DNA from: Gemmatimonas sp. | Lineage (GTDB): Bacteria > Gemmatimonadota > Gemmatimonadetes > Gemmatimonadales > Gemmatimonadaceae | Reading direction: 5' to 3' | NCBI GenBank assembly: GCA_025361705.1 | Contig: JANYJW010000033.1 | Location: 1 to 64,000 of the forward strand | DNA length: 64,000 bases | Shown here: positions 19,996 through 30,264 of the stretch, piece by piece | How positions within the stretch are numbered: the stretch's first letter is position 1 | Layout: every line of letters starts with the position of its first letter | Translations under genes and position numbers: made by a program | The notes under the pieces: generated by a model | The model's database searches: none | What the model was told of the DNA's origin: nothing | The model's input: only the letters and a program-made list of their open reading frames with translations

Positions 19996-21134
19996 TGCGC
20001 CGCCTTCTGCTGGCGACCCTCGTCGCCGCACTCTCTGCCGTGCCGCTGGCGGGACCGCTCGCCGCGCAGGGTGCGCTGAGCATCCAGGGGTTCGGGTATC
20101 CAACGGGCCAGCTGAGTCCGCGCGCCGCCGGGACAGCCAGCGCGCTGGCTGAAATCGACGCCGGGTCGCCGTTGAACCCCGCCGCGCTGCTTGGGGCGGG
20201 CAAGTCCATCTTCTCGTTCCAGGTGGATCCCGAGTACCGGCAGGTGAAGCTGGCCGGCCAGACGGTGAACACGACGACGGTCCGCTTTCCCGTCATCCTC
20301 GTGGGGACGCGCGTGGGAGCTCGTGGCTTCATTAGTGGCTCGTTTTCGACACTGCTCGACCGCACGTGGGATGCGGCGTACGAAGACAGCGTCTCGGTGA
20401 GCGGCCAGCGCGTGGGATCGACCGTGGCGACACGGGTGCGCGGCGCCATCAACGATGCACGGCTGGCGTTTGCCTGGCAGTTGTCCGAAAAGCTGCAAGT
20501 GGGCGCGGCGTTCCACGCGCTCACGGGCGCCAATCGCATGCATCTGACCCGGAGCTTTTCCGACAGCACCACGTATGGTGCGCTCAATCAGGTGACGACG
20601 CTGGCCTATGGTGGGTCGGCAGTGTCGGCCGGCCTCGTGGCGCTTCCGTTGCCGCATCTGATTCTGGCGGCGTCGCTGCGCCTCGGCGGTGCCATGTCGA
20701 CGCGCTACAACGACTCGCTGGCGACGCATGGCAAGGCGCCCAATCGTCTGGGGGCATCGGTGAACTTCGACGGCATCCCGGGCTCGATGCTCTCGGTGCG
20801 GGTCAGCCGTGAGCAGTGGTCGCGGATGGGCCCGCTCGGCACAGCGGCACTCCTCGTGCACGACGCCACCGAAATTGCAGCCGGCGTGGACGTGGCGGGC
20901 CCCAAGGTCCAGGGTACGGCCACGCAGTTTCGGTTCGGCGCGCGGACGCGTGACTTGCCGTTCGGCGTCAACGGGAGCTTCGTGTCGGAGCAGACATTTG
21001 CCCTTGGCGGCGGTCTGACATTCGCCCGCGGGTGGGCGTCGCTGGATGCCAGCCTGCAGCGGGCGCAGCGCAAGGCGGGCGCCCTGCGCGAACAGGGAAC
21101 GATGCTCAGCGTCGGGCTCACCGTCCGGCCATAG
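19995..21134 (+). CDS. Outer-membrane beta-barrel protein, unknown function
   Basis: 379-residue exported protein with signal peptide (about 1-25, ending LAAQ). After ALSIQGFGYPTGQLSPRAAG and ALAEIDAGSPLNPAAL (reminiscent of the N-terminal hatch region of FadL/PorV-like barrels, where the chain begins with asymmetrical Asn-Pro-Ala motifs) it continues as alternating amphipathic strands and ends with a strand finishing in MLSVGLTVRP. This suggests a transporter or assembly barrel. Coupled to the preceding lipoprotein gene (one-base overlap) and 4 bases ahead of a response-regulator/kinase gene. The FadL/PorV likeness is inference from pattern only. Confidence 0.65.
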   Translation: MRRLLLATLVAALSAVPLAGPLAAQGALSIQGFGYPTGQLSPRAAGTASALAEIDAGSPLNPAALLGAGKSIFSFQVDPEYRQVKLAGQTVNTTTVRFPVILVGTRVGARGFISGSFSTLLDRTWDAAYEDSVSVSGQRVGSTVATRVRGAINDARLAFAWQLSEKLQVGAAFHALTGANRMHLTRSFSDSTTYGALNQVTTLAYGGSAVSAGLVALPLPHLILAASLRLGGAMSTRYNDSLATHGKAPNRLGASVNFDGIPGSMLSVRVSREQWSRMGPLGTAALLVHDATEIAAGVDVAGPKVQGTATQFRFGARTRDLPFGVNGSFVSEQTFALGGGLTFARGWASLDASLQRAQRKAGALREQGTMLSVGLTVRP

Positions 21135-21138
21135 CCGC

Positions 21139-22299
21139 ATGCCGCCGGCCGGTGCGGAGCTCCCCCCGCTCGTTCTCGTCGCTGACGACGTCGAGGCCAA
21201 CTGCGAACTGCTTGCCGACCAGCTCGCCGGGCTCGGGGTGCGCACGGTGTCGGCGCACGATGGCCCCAGCGCGCTTGCCGCCTGCTTTGAGCACCGCCCC
21301 GACCTCTGCATCCTCGACGTGTCGATGCCGGCGGGCGAGCTGGGTGTGGATGATCGCGACACCGGGTTTGAGGTCTGCCGCCGCCTGAAGAAGGACGCGC
21401 GGACGGGGCGCACGCCCGTGATCTTCGTGACCGCGCTCAACGACACCGCCGATCGCGTGAAGGCCATCGAGGCGGGCGGCGACGATTTCCTGCTCAAGCC
21501 GCACAACCGTCTGGTGCTCGGCGCGCGCGTGCGCTCGCTGCTCAAGCTCAAGAGCACCACCGACGAACTCGAGCAGAGTTACCGCAAGCTGCGTGAGCTC
21601 ACCAAGGTGCGTGACGACCTGATGCACATGATCGTGCACGACCTCAAGACGCCGCTCACGAGCGTGCTGGCCACGCTCGAGATGCTGCGCGAGGGTGACT
21701 ACGGCCCGATGGCCGAACGGCAGTACAAAGCCGTGTCGGAGGCGGAAGGCAAGGCGGAGGACCTGCTGGGTCTCATTCAGGACCTGCTCGAGGTGGCGCG
21801 CGTGGAGGAGACGCGCATTGCCATTTCGCCCGAGCAAATCGCGCCGGCCGCGTTCCTCTCGGAACTCGTCATCGACTGGACCGCGCGCTTCACCGCCGAG
21901 GGCGCGACGATGGCGTATGCCGCCGCCGACGACGCGCCGGTGTTCCGGGCCGACAAGGCACTGCTGCGGCGCGTGTTCGCCAACCTGGTGCAGAACGCGC
22001 TCTCGCACTCGGCGACCACGGTGCACGTGACCCTGGCGGCGGTGCGCGATCCGCAGGGCATCCTGTTCACCGTCACCGACAACGGTCCGGGCATCCCGGC
22101 CGAGTTCCAGGAAGTGATCTTCCGCAAGTTCGAGCAGGTGCGATCGCCCAACGCGCCACGGACGCGCAGCTCGGGCCTTGGTCTCGCATTCTGCCGACTT
22201 GCGGTGGATGCGCACGGCGGCCGCATCTGGGTGCGGTCGAAGGAGCAGGAAGGGAGCACGTTCTATATTCAGTTGCCCGAGGAGCCGAAAGGCGATTGA
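21139..22299 (+). CDS. Response-regulator/histidine-kinase fusion (REC-HisKA-HATPase)
   Basis: Cytoplasmic 386-residue signalling protein with a receiver domain first (about 12-140: acidic pair VADD, phospho-acceptor in CILDVSMPAG, Lys in LLKPHN), a connecting helix, then HisKA with phospho-acceptor in MIVHDLKTPLTSVL and HATPase boxes NLVQNALSHS, DNGPGI, FRKFEQ and SSGLGLAFC. Such REC-first kinases are usually switched by a partner kinase. The receiver has a short insertion (GELGVDDRDTG) after the Asp. Start ATG 21139 lies 4 bases after the barrel gene, so it is the last gene of the alr operon. The stop codon falls within a repeat. Confidence 0.9.
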   Translation: MPPAGAELPPLVLVADDVEANCELLADQLAGLGVRTVSAHDGPSALAACFEHRPDLCILDVSMPAGELGVDDRDTGFEVCRRLKKDARTGRTPVIFVTALNDTADRVKAIEAGGDDFLLKPHNRLVLGARVRSLLKLKSTTDELEQSYRKLRELTKVRDDLMHMIVHDLKTPLTSVLATLEMLREGDYGPMAERQYKAVSEAEGKAEDLLGLIQDLLEVARVEETRIAISPEQIAPAAFLSELVIDWTARFTAEGATMAYAAADDAPVFRADKALLRRVFANLVQNALSHSATTVHVTLAAVRDPQGILFTVTDNGPGIPAEFQEVIFRKFEQVRSPNAPRTRSSGLGLAFCRLAVDAHGGRIWVRSKEQEGSTFYIQLPEEPKGD

Positions 22300-22455
22300 A
22301 GACCTGGACTCAGGATGGCGATCGGGAATGTCGATGATGGATCGCAATCCCGAAAATCCGCCGGAGTCCCCGTGCCGTGACGCCCCGGATCGCCAATCGC
22401 GATCCCGGATCGCAAACTGCCGTCGGTATGCTGAGTCCAAATCCTGAATCGTCCC
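22294..22455. repeat. Inverted-repeat element between the REC-kinase gene and miaB
   Basis: The minus strand of 22294-22322 carries ATCGCCATCCTGAGTCCAGG and the plus strand of 22425-22450 carries the related ATGCTGAGTCCAAATCCTGA, so the element's ends point outward. The interior is rich in GATCGC/GATCCC units roughly 7 bases apart (for example ATCGCCA/ATCGCG/ATCCCGG/ATCGCAA). A third copy of the CTGAGTCCA motif lies at 53849-53877. It covers the whole gap and the last codons of the upstream gene. Confidence 0.65.
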
Positions 22456-22457
22456 CC

Positions 22458-23783
22458 ATGCCTACTGTCTTCATCGAAACCTACGGCTGCCAGATGAACG
22501 TCAGCGACTCCGAGCTCATGCTTGGCACGCTGGCGGCCGAGGGCTATGTGGCGGTGGACGGGCCCGAGGATGCCGACGTCGTGCTGCTCAACACCTGCGC
22601 CATTCGCGAGCACGCGGAGACGCGCGTCATCGGGCGGCTCGGGGAGTTGCGACGCTTTCTCAAGAAGGACGCGGTGCTCGGCGTGACCGGATGCATGGCG
22701 CAGCGGCTCGGGCCGCGTCTGCTGGACAGCGACTCGCGCGTGTCGCTGGTCATCGGCCCTGACGGCTACCGCGCGCTGCCCACGCTGATCGAGAGCGCAC
22801 GCAAAGGCGAGCGCATGACGTCCACCGACTTCGATCTCGAGGAGCACTACGAAGACGTGCAGGCGAGCCGCTTTGACGGGGTCAAGGCGTGGATCCCCGT
22901 GCAGCGCGGCTGCGACTACCGCTGCACCTATTGCATCGTGCCGTTCACGCGCGGCAACGAGCGCAGCCGGCAGCTTGAGGACGTGGTGCGCGAAACGGCG
23001 GCGGTGGTGGCGCAGGGACTCACCGAGGTGGTGCTGTTGGGTCAGACCGTGAATTCGTATCACGACGGCGCGCGCGACTTTGCCGACCTGCTGCGTGCGG
23101 TCGGCGCGGTGCCGGGGCTGCAGCGCCTGCGATTCACCAGCCCGCATCCCAACGACTTCAGCGACCGGGTCATTGCGGCCATGGCCGACGTGGCGACCGT
23201 GTGCGAACACGTGCACCTGCCCATGCAGAGCGGGTCGAGCCGCACGCTCAAGCGGATGCTGCGCCGCTATTCGCGTGCGGAGTATCTGGATTGCGTGGCG
23301 CGCCTGCGCGCCGCCATCCCGGGGCTGGGACTCACCACCGACATCATCGTCGGCTTTCCCGGGGAGACGGACGAGGAGTTTGCCGAAACGCTCAGTGCGG
23401 TGCGCGAGATCGGATTTGACGATGCGTTCATGTTCAAGTTCTCGCCGCGTGAGGGGACGCCGGCCACGCGCTTTCCAGCCAGCGAGACGGTGCCCGAGGA
23501 CGTGGTGGACGCGCGCTTCGATGAACTGATGAAGACCGTGCGCGGCATGTCGCGCGACCGCAACTTCCGTCGCGTGGGTGAGCGCACCGAGGTGCTGGTG
23601 GAGAAGGAGGCGCGCAAGGGCGAGCTGATGCAGGCGCGGTCGCGCGATTTCAAGACCGTGCTCGTGCCTGGCGACCGAACGCTCATCGGCCAGTACCTGC
23701 ATGTGGAACTGACGGGCACGACCGGGTCGACGTTTACGGGGCAAGTGGTGCGGGAGCGCAAGGCGTTGCCGACGGCGGGATGA
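22458..23783 (+). CDS. miaB: tRNA-2-methylthio-N6-dimethylallyladenosine synthase
   Basis: Radical SAM methylthiotransferase (441 aa) acting on i6A37 of tRNAs reading UNN codons. N-terminal domain cluster Cys11 (ETYGCQMN), Cys47 (NTCAIRE) and Cys79 (TGCMAQR); radical-SAM CxxxCxxC at Cys152, Cys156, Cys159 (GCDYRCTYC); C-terminal TRAM domain (about 375-441) ending in FTGQVVRERKAL. ATG 22458 gives the family-typical MPTVFIETYGCQMN start; a 27-codon longer in-frame start exists but is made only of repeat sequence. Not coupled to neighbours. Confidence 0.96.
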   Translation: MPTVFIETYGCQMNVSDSELMLGTLAAEGYVAVDGPEDADVVLLNTCAIREHAETRVIGRLGELRRFLKKDAVLGVTGCMAQRLGPRLLDSDSRVSLVIGPDGYRALPTLIESARKGERMTSTDFDLEEHYEDVQASRFDGVKAWIPVQRGCDYRCTYCIVPFTRGNERSRQLEDVVRETAAVVAQGLTEVVLLGQTVNSYHDGARDFADLLRAVGAVPGLQRLRFTSPHPNDFSDRVIAAMADVATVCEHVHLPMQSGSSRTLKRMLRRYSRAEYLDCVARLRAAIPGLGLTTDIIVGFPGETDEEFAETLSAVREIGFDDAFMFKFSPREGTPATRFPASETVPEDVVDARFDELMKTVRGMSRDRNFRRVGERTEVLVEKEARKGELMQARSRDFKTVLVPGDRTLIGQYLHVELTGTTGSTFTGQVVRERKALPTAG

Positions 23784-23816
23784 AGGAGACGTAAGCGGGA
23801 GACGGGCGACGGACGT
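23784..23816 (-). repeat. Heptameric repeat after miaB
   Basis: Minus-strand reading gives GTCC/GTCGCCC/GTCTCCC/GCTTAC/GTCTCCT, about 7-base spacing, beginning right at the miaB stop. The rest of the gap to comEC (to 23889) shows nothing recognisable. Confidence 0.55.
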
Positions 23817-23889
23817 AGCCCGCCCGCGCGTCATGTGCAGCGTTTTGCCGTCATGCGCGTGGACTCGATGACGCATCGCGACGTGCCGC

Positions 23890-25953
23890 ATGGCAGGGTG
23901 CCCACCACCCACCCGAGCGACGTCCGTTCCACTTATCGCCTGGGCTGCAGCGGCGTACGCCGCCGGCCTGATCGCAGGGCTCTCCTCCGAGGCCGTGGCC
24001 GACGCGGCCATCGTTGGCGCAGCGGTGGCGTTTGCGGCGGCGGTGTGCCTCGCGCTGCGGCGTGCATCCATTGGCAGCGTGCTTCTCATCGCCGCGCTCG
24101 GCGTCGGCGTGGGCGGCAACGCGGCGCGCCTCGACCGCGACTGCATGGCGCGCGAACGGCTGCCATTCCGCTGCCGCGTGCGGTACGAGCCGCCGGCCCT
24201 GCTGGCCCCGTGGCGCGACCGCGCCGGGACGGCCATCGACCGGTACTTCGCGAGCGATGCAGGCCTGGTGCGCGCCCTGCTCATTGCCGACACCAAGGAC
24301 CTCGATCCGGAGATCCGCGACGCCTACGCCGCGGCGGGTATTGTGCACATGCTCTCCATTTCGGGCCTGCACGTGGCCATCGTGTCGGGGGCCATGCTGC
24401 TGCTCCTGCAGGCGGCGCGATTGCCCGCACCAACTGCGCGATGGGCGGGACTGTCGCTCGTGATGCTGTACGTGCTGCTCATTGGCGCGCCGCCGCCCGC
24501 CGTCCGCAGCGCGGTGATGATCGGCGCGCAGGTGGTGGCACTCGCGCTGCAGCGCAACACGTCGCCGTGGGCAGCGCTCGCCTGGGGCGGCGGCATCCCG
24601 CTGCTTTACCAGCCGCGGACGGCCGTCGACCTCGGCTGGCAACTGAGCGTGAGCGGCTTTGCAGCACTCATTGCGGGACGCGCGGTGGCCGAGCGTGCAC
24701 TGCCACGAACGCTCGAGGGTTGGAAGCGGAAGATCGCGGGCGAACTGGTGGTCAGCGTCGTCGCATCGTTTGCCACGGCACCGCTCGTGGCATGGCACTT
24801 CGGGCGGGTAAGCCTGATTGCGCCGTTGGCGAACATCGCGGCCGGGCCGGTGATTGCCGTGCTGCAGCCCACGCTCTTTCTCGGGCTGTCGCTTGCGTGG
24901 TGGCCGGCGGCCGCGTCGCTCGTCGCGGCGGCATCGGTGCCGATGGTGCGCGCCTTCGACCTCGTGGCATGGGCGGGGGCCGCGCTGCCGTGGGCCACCC
25001 TGCACGCGGCGCCGACGCTGGTGACGGCCGTGGCGCTCGGCGTGGCCTGCGTGGCGGTGCTGGCGGCATGCGTCGAGCATTTCTGGCCTCGTCCGGTGCT
25101 CGTGGCGCTGGGCGCGGTGGCGGTTGCCGCGTTTGCGCCGGCGCCGAGTGGCGTGGAAGTCGAAGTGCACATGATCGATGTAGGGCAGGGCGATGCGATT
25201 GCCGTGCGCACGCCACGCGGGCGGTGGGTGCTGTTCGACGCGGGGCGCGGCGATGCCAAACGCGACGCCGGCCGCACGACCATCGTGCCGTACCTTCGCG
25301 CCCGCGGCGGCGCACTCGCGCTGCTCATCGTCACGCATCCCGACGCCGACCACGCGGGCGGCGCTGCCACCGTGCTGGAGTCCATGCGCCCGCCCGCCAT
25401 CACGGAACCCGGCTTTACGAGCGCCACCGAGACGTACCTGCGAGCGCTCTCCACGGCCCGGGCGCGCGGCGTGGCGTGGCACCGCGCGCGTGCCGGCGAG
25501 GTGATTGACGTCGACGGCGTGACGCTGCGCATTCTGGCGCCCGATGCGGCGTGGACGGCCGCGCAGACGAACCCCAATGCGGCCTGCGTGGTGGTGCGGC
25601 TCGAGTATCACGGCGCCACGATGCTGTTCACGGGTGACGCCGACGTGGCGGAAGAGCGCTGGCTGGTGGACCGGGCGCCGGCGCTGCTGCGGGCCGACCT
25701 GCTCAAGGTGTCGCACCACGGCAGTGCGTCCGGGTCGTCGGAGGCGTTTCTCGACGCGGTGCGTCCGCGTGCCGCGCTGGTGTCGGTGGCAGCGCGCAAC
25801 GTGTACGGGCACCCCACGCCACGCGTGATGCAGCGGCTGGTTGACCACGGCGCCACCGTGCTGCGCACCGACCAGTTGGGGTCGATCGTGGCCAGCACCG
25901 ACGGCGCGGGCTGGACCATGCGGGCTGCCGGTGTGCGCTGGCGCCTGCCGTGA
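23890..25953 (+). CDS. comEC: ComEC/Rec2-family DNA-uptake channel protein
   Basis: Inner-membrane protein of 687 residues with the competence domain (conserved MLSISGLHVAIVSG at about residue 155 and GAPPPAVRSAVM at about 200), many TM helices to about 415, and a C-terminal metallo-beta-lactamase domain with HPDADHAGG, GDADVAEE and KVSHHGSASGSS metal motifs. In natural transformation ComEC moves single-stranded DNA into the cytoplasm; the MBL domain is the presumed nuclease. The N-terminal OB-like (DUF4131) module found in larger members seems absent: only about 90 residues precede the competence helices. No other com genes are nearby. Confidence 0.9.
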   Translation: MAGCPPPTRATSVPLIAWAAAAYAAGLIAGLSSEAVADAAIVGAAVAFAAAVCLALRRASIGSVLLIAALGVGVGGNAARLDRDCMARERLPFRCRVRYEPPALLAPWRDRAGTAIDRYFASDAGLVRALLIADTKDLDPEIRDAYAAAGIVHMLSISGLHVAIVSGAMLLLLQAARLPAPTARWAGLSLVMLYVLLIGAPPPAVRSAVMIGAQVVALALQRNTSPWAALAWGGGIPLLYQPRTAVDLGWQLSVSGFAALIAGRAVAERALPRTLEGWKRKIAGELVVSVVASFATAPLVAWHFGRVSLIAPLANIAAGPVIAVLQPTLFLGLSLAWWPAAASLVAAASVPMVRAFDLVAWAGAALPWATLHAAPTLVTAVALGVACVAVLAACVEHFWPRPVLVALGAVAVAAFAPAPSGVEVEVHMIDVGQGDAIAVRTPRGRWVLFDAGRGDAKRDAGRTTIVPYLRARGGALALLIVTHPDADHAGGAATVLESMRPPAITEPGFTSATETYLRALSTARARGVAWHRARAGEVIDVDGVTLRILAPDAAWTAAQTNPNAACVVVRLEYHGATMLFTGDADVAEERWLVDRAPALLRADLLKVSHHGSASGSSEAFLDAVRPRAALVSVAARNVYGHPTPRVMQRLVDHGATVLRTDQLGSIVASTDGAGWTMRAAGVRWRLP

Positions 25954-26019
25954 GTGCGGGCGACCTTTCAGCGACGGTTCGCCGCGCCCTGTCGTATCCC
26001 GTCCCACTCTGCGCCCGCC

Positions 26020-27035
26020 ATGATCTTCCATTCCGACACGTCGATTGTCACGATCGACCGGTTCATCATTGAACAGGAAGCCAAGTTCCCCGAGGCCACG
26101 GGGGAACTGTCGGGCATCCTGTACGACCTCGCCGTCGCCGCCAAGATGATCAGCAGCAAGGTGCGGCGTGCCGGGCTCATCGACATTCTGGGCGGCGCCG
26201 GGTCGGAGAACGTGCAGGGCGAGCACCAGCAGAAGCTCGACGTCATTGCCAACGCGATCATCACCAAGGCGATGGACCACGGCGGCCGCCTCTGTGCCAT
26301 GGCGTCGGAAGAGGAAACGGGGATCATCGAGATCCCGCCGCCATTCAAGTGCGGCAAGTATGTGCTGCTGTTCGATCCGCTCGACGGATCGTCGAACATC
26401 GACGTCAACGTCCCGGTGGGCACCATCTTCTCGGTGATGCGGCGCGTGACGCCGGGCACCGGCCAGGGCACCATGGAAGACATGCTGCAGCCGGGTCTCG
26501 CGCAGGTGGCGGCTGGCTACATCATTTATGGATCGAGCACCATGATGGTGTACACCACCGGCCACGGGGCGCACGGCTTTACGCTCGACCCGTCCATTGG
26601 CGAGTTCCTGCTGTCGCACCCCGACATCCGCACGCCCGCGTCGGGGAAGTACCTGTCGGTCAACGATTCATACGAACGGCACTGGAGCGAACCGGTGCGC
26701 GCCCTGATGCGCCGCTACCGCGGCCTCGACAACCATCGCGAGGCGATGAACGTCCGCTACGTCGGGTCGCTCGTCGCCGATTTCCACCGCAACCTGTTGG
26801 GCGGCGGCATCTTCGTCTATCCGGCCAACACGCAGAGCCCCACCGGCAAGCTGCGCCTGCTGTACGAGTGCAATCCGCTGGCGTTCATCGTGGAGCAGGC
26901 GGGCGGCGCGGCCACCAATGGCTCGCATCGCCTGATGGAGGTGGTGCCCACCGACTTGCATCAGCGGTCGCCGCTCTACCTCGGCAGCAGCCGGGACGTT
27001 GCCATCGCCGTGCAGATGCTCGAGGATGACCGCTA

Positions 27036-27036
<1 letters not shown>
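26020..27036 (+). CDS. fbp: Fructose-1,6-bisphosphatase class I
   Basis: Gluconeogenic enzyme (338 aa) hydrolysing fructose-1,6-bisphosphate to fructose-6-phosphate. Metal-binding signature [15 protein letters not shown] and SEEE segment are intact, as are the active-site [16 protein letters not shown] and [21 protein letters not shown] stretches. ATG 26020 chosen over an upstream in-frame ATG because [16 protein letters not shown] is the conserved beginning. The stop TAG shares a base with the GTG start of the mutase gene, so both are probably co-translated, joining propionate/odd-chain carbon entry with gluconeogenesis. Confidence 0.95.
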
Positions 27037-28604
<1,568 letters not shown>

Positions 28605-28605
28605 G

Positions 28606-28636
28606 GGGACATCCGGAACCCCGATCCTGACGTTCC
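28606..28636 (+). repeat. Diverged heptameric repeat after the mutase gene
   Basis: The gap reads ATCCGGA/ACCCCG/ATCCTGA/CGTTCC, units 6-7 bases apart, running to the GTG start of the next gene. Assigned to the repeat family with low certainty. Confidence 0.35.
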
Positions 28637-29644
28637 GTGTACTCCACCTGCCTCTACTGCCACGCCGCCCTCGGCACGAACGAGGTCATTGAGGCGTTCC
28701 CCGTCGGGCGCCGCCTCGCGTTCGACAGTGCCAACGGCCGGTTCTGGGTGATCTGCCCCTCGTGCAAACGGTGGAACCTGTCGCCGCTCGAGGAGCGATG
28801 GGACGCGATGGACGAGTGCGAGCGACTGTTCGAGCGCGCGCGGCTTCGGATGAGTACCGACAACATCGGGCTTGCGCGCATCGCCGAGGGCACCGAACTC
28901 GTGCGGGTCGGCGCGGCGCTGCGCCCCGAGATGGCGGCGTGGCGGTTCGGGCGGACGATTGGCGAGCGGCGCAAGCGCGCCGCGCTCGTCACGGTGGGTT
29001 CGGTGGGCATGGCCGCGGCCATCTACGGGGGCGCGGCCATGGCGGGCGGAGCGCTCGTGCTGGCGAGCATGGCGGGCGATGCGCTGTTGTTCGGGGGACG
29101 CGGCGTGTACGAGCGCATCCGCGGCACGCCGCTGCCGAATCCCGAAGGCGGCGCGCCCGTGCGCGTCACGCTCGACCAGCTGCGGCGCGTCACGTTCTCG
29201 GTCGAGGACGACGAACCGTTGATTCGCGTCAAGCGGACGCTGTTCTCGCTCGTGTGGCGCGGGGAGCAGGCGCGACGCGTGCTGCCGCAGGTCATTGCCG
29301 GCAGGAACTGGAAGGGCGCACCGAGGAAGCGCCTCGAGGATGCCGTCACGCTGCTCGGCCGGATGGATACTGTGTCCGCAGACCGGCCCGTCGCCGACAC
29401 GCTGTTCAGGCAACTCGCAACGTGGCGGAAGATGTGGGACTCGCCGCCCGAGTACGAACCGGCGTACCTCGCCCTCGAAATGGCGCTCAACGAGCAGGCG
29501 GAGCGCGAGCTGCTGGCCGGTGAGCTGCTCGACCTGGAGTTTGCCTGGCGCGAAGCCGAGGAGCTGGCGCGCATCGCCGACACGCTGGTGCCGACGGCCA
29601 TTGAGCAGGCGCTGGTGCGGCTCAAGGCCCGGATTGGTGGCTGA
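28637..29644 (+). CDS. Zinc-ribbon membrane-associated protein of unknown function
   Basis: 335-residue protein. The N-terminus has a two-knuckle zinc ribbon: CLYC at residues 5-8 and CPSC at about 40-43, separated by a hydrophobic FDSANGRFWVI strand. A stretch of small hydrophobic residues (about 115-155, ALVTVGSVGMAAAIYGGAAM) could span the membrane once or twice. The C-terminal half (about 170-335) is helical and acidic, with EQAERELLAGELLDLEF giving a coiled-coil-like look. I do not recognise a family. GTG start at 28637. It precedes another zinc-ribbon gene (FmdB-like) and argS. Confidence 0.6.
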   Translation: MYSTCLYCHAALGTNEVIEAFPVGRRLAFDSANGRFWVICPSCKRWNLSPLEERWDAMDECERLFERARLRMSTDNIGLARIAEGTELVRVGAALRPEMAAWRFGRTIGERRKRAALVTVGSVGMAAAIYGGAAMAGGALVLASMAGDALLFGGRGVYERIRGTPLPNPEGGAPVRVTLDQLRRVTFSVEDDEPLIRVKRTLFSLVWRGEQARRVLPQVIAGRNWKGAPRKRLEDAVTLLGRMDTVSADRPVADTLFRQLATWRKMWDSPPEYEPAYLALEMALNEQAERELLAGELLDLEFAWREAEELARIADTLVPTAIEQALVRLKARIGG

Positions 29645-29645
29645 A

Positions 29646-29700
29646 CGCGCGATCGAGGGTCAGGCATCCGCGATCGAAACCCGGATTCCATATCCTCAAC
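29646..29700 (+). repeat. Diverged heptameric repeat
   Basis: Directly after the stop the sequence reads ATCGAGG/GTCAGGC/ATCCGCG/ATCGAAA then ATTCCAT/ATCCTCA, i.e. RTC-led units at 7-base spacing. It resembles the interior of the 22294-22455 element. Confidence 0.5.
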
Positions 29701-29781
29701 CGCTTTCTCCGCGCGCCTTCTTTTCCCTCTGGGCCCGTGGTAAATTTCAAGGTTATCTCGCCTCAGCCCCCGCGCACCGCC

Positions 29782-30264
29782 ATGCCCACGTACGAGTATC
29801 GCTGCACCAACGGCCACGACTTCGAGGATTTCGTCCTCAAGATCAGCGCCGCCAAGATGGAGTTGCCGTGTCCCACCTGCGGGGCGCGCGGCGATCGCCG
29901 CATGTCCGCGGGCGGCGGCCTGCTGTTCAAGGGCTCCGGCTTCTACATCACGGACTACGGCAAGGACGGCAAGAAGTCGTCGGCGGTGCCGGCCAAGACC
30001 GACAGCGCCAAAGGAGAGAGCGCCAAGGGGGACAACTCCAACGCAAAGGGCTCCACGAGCGAAGGGGCCAGGAACGAGGGCAGCAAGGGCGAGAGCTCCA
30101 AAGGCGAGAGCGCGAAGGGCGAGGGCTCACAGGGCGGGAGCGCGAAGCGAGAAGGCGCCACGGGCGACAACGCCAAGTCCGCCGCGCCCAAGGCTGAAGG
30201 ACAGAAGTCCGACGCGAAGCCATCAGGGTCCGCCGCGCCCCCGCCGTCCAAGGGCACGGAATGA
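29782..30264 (+). CDS. FmdB-family zinc-ribbon protein with Lys/Ser/Gly/Glu repeat tail
   Basis: Small protein (160 aa) beginning with the FmdB zinc ribbon: MPTYEYRCTNGHDFE, then CPTCG, and GSGFYITDYGK which closes the family core at about residue 60. The following 100 residues are a hydrophilic low-complexity tail with repeated KGES/AKGE units (for example GESSKGESAKGEG), encoded by imperfect 15-base direct repeats, and a Pro/Ser-rich end. FmdB family proteins are putative regulators; function here is unknown. Overlaps argS by four bases (ATGA), so it is coupled to tRNA-Arg charging. ATG 29782 is chosen because MPTYEYRC is the invariant start. Confidence 0.85.
   Translation: MPTYEYRCTNGHDFEDFVLKISAAKMELPCPTCGARGDRRMSAGGGLLFKGSGFYITDYGKDGKKSSAVPAKTDSAKGESAKGDNSNAKGSTSEGARNEGSKGESSKGESAKGEGSQGGSAKREGATGDNAKSAAPKAEGQKSDAKPSGSAAPPPSKGTE

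Noticed and set aside
22377-22457. N-terminal extension of MiaB
   Set aside because: The 27 extra codons are entirely inside the repeat element; the conserved protein starts at ATG 22458.
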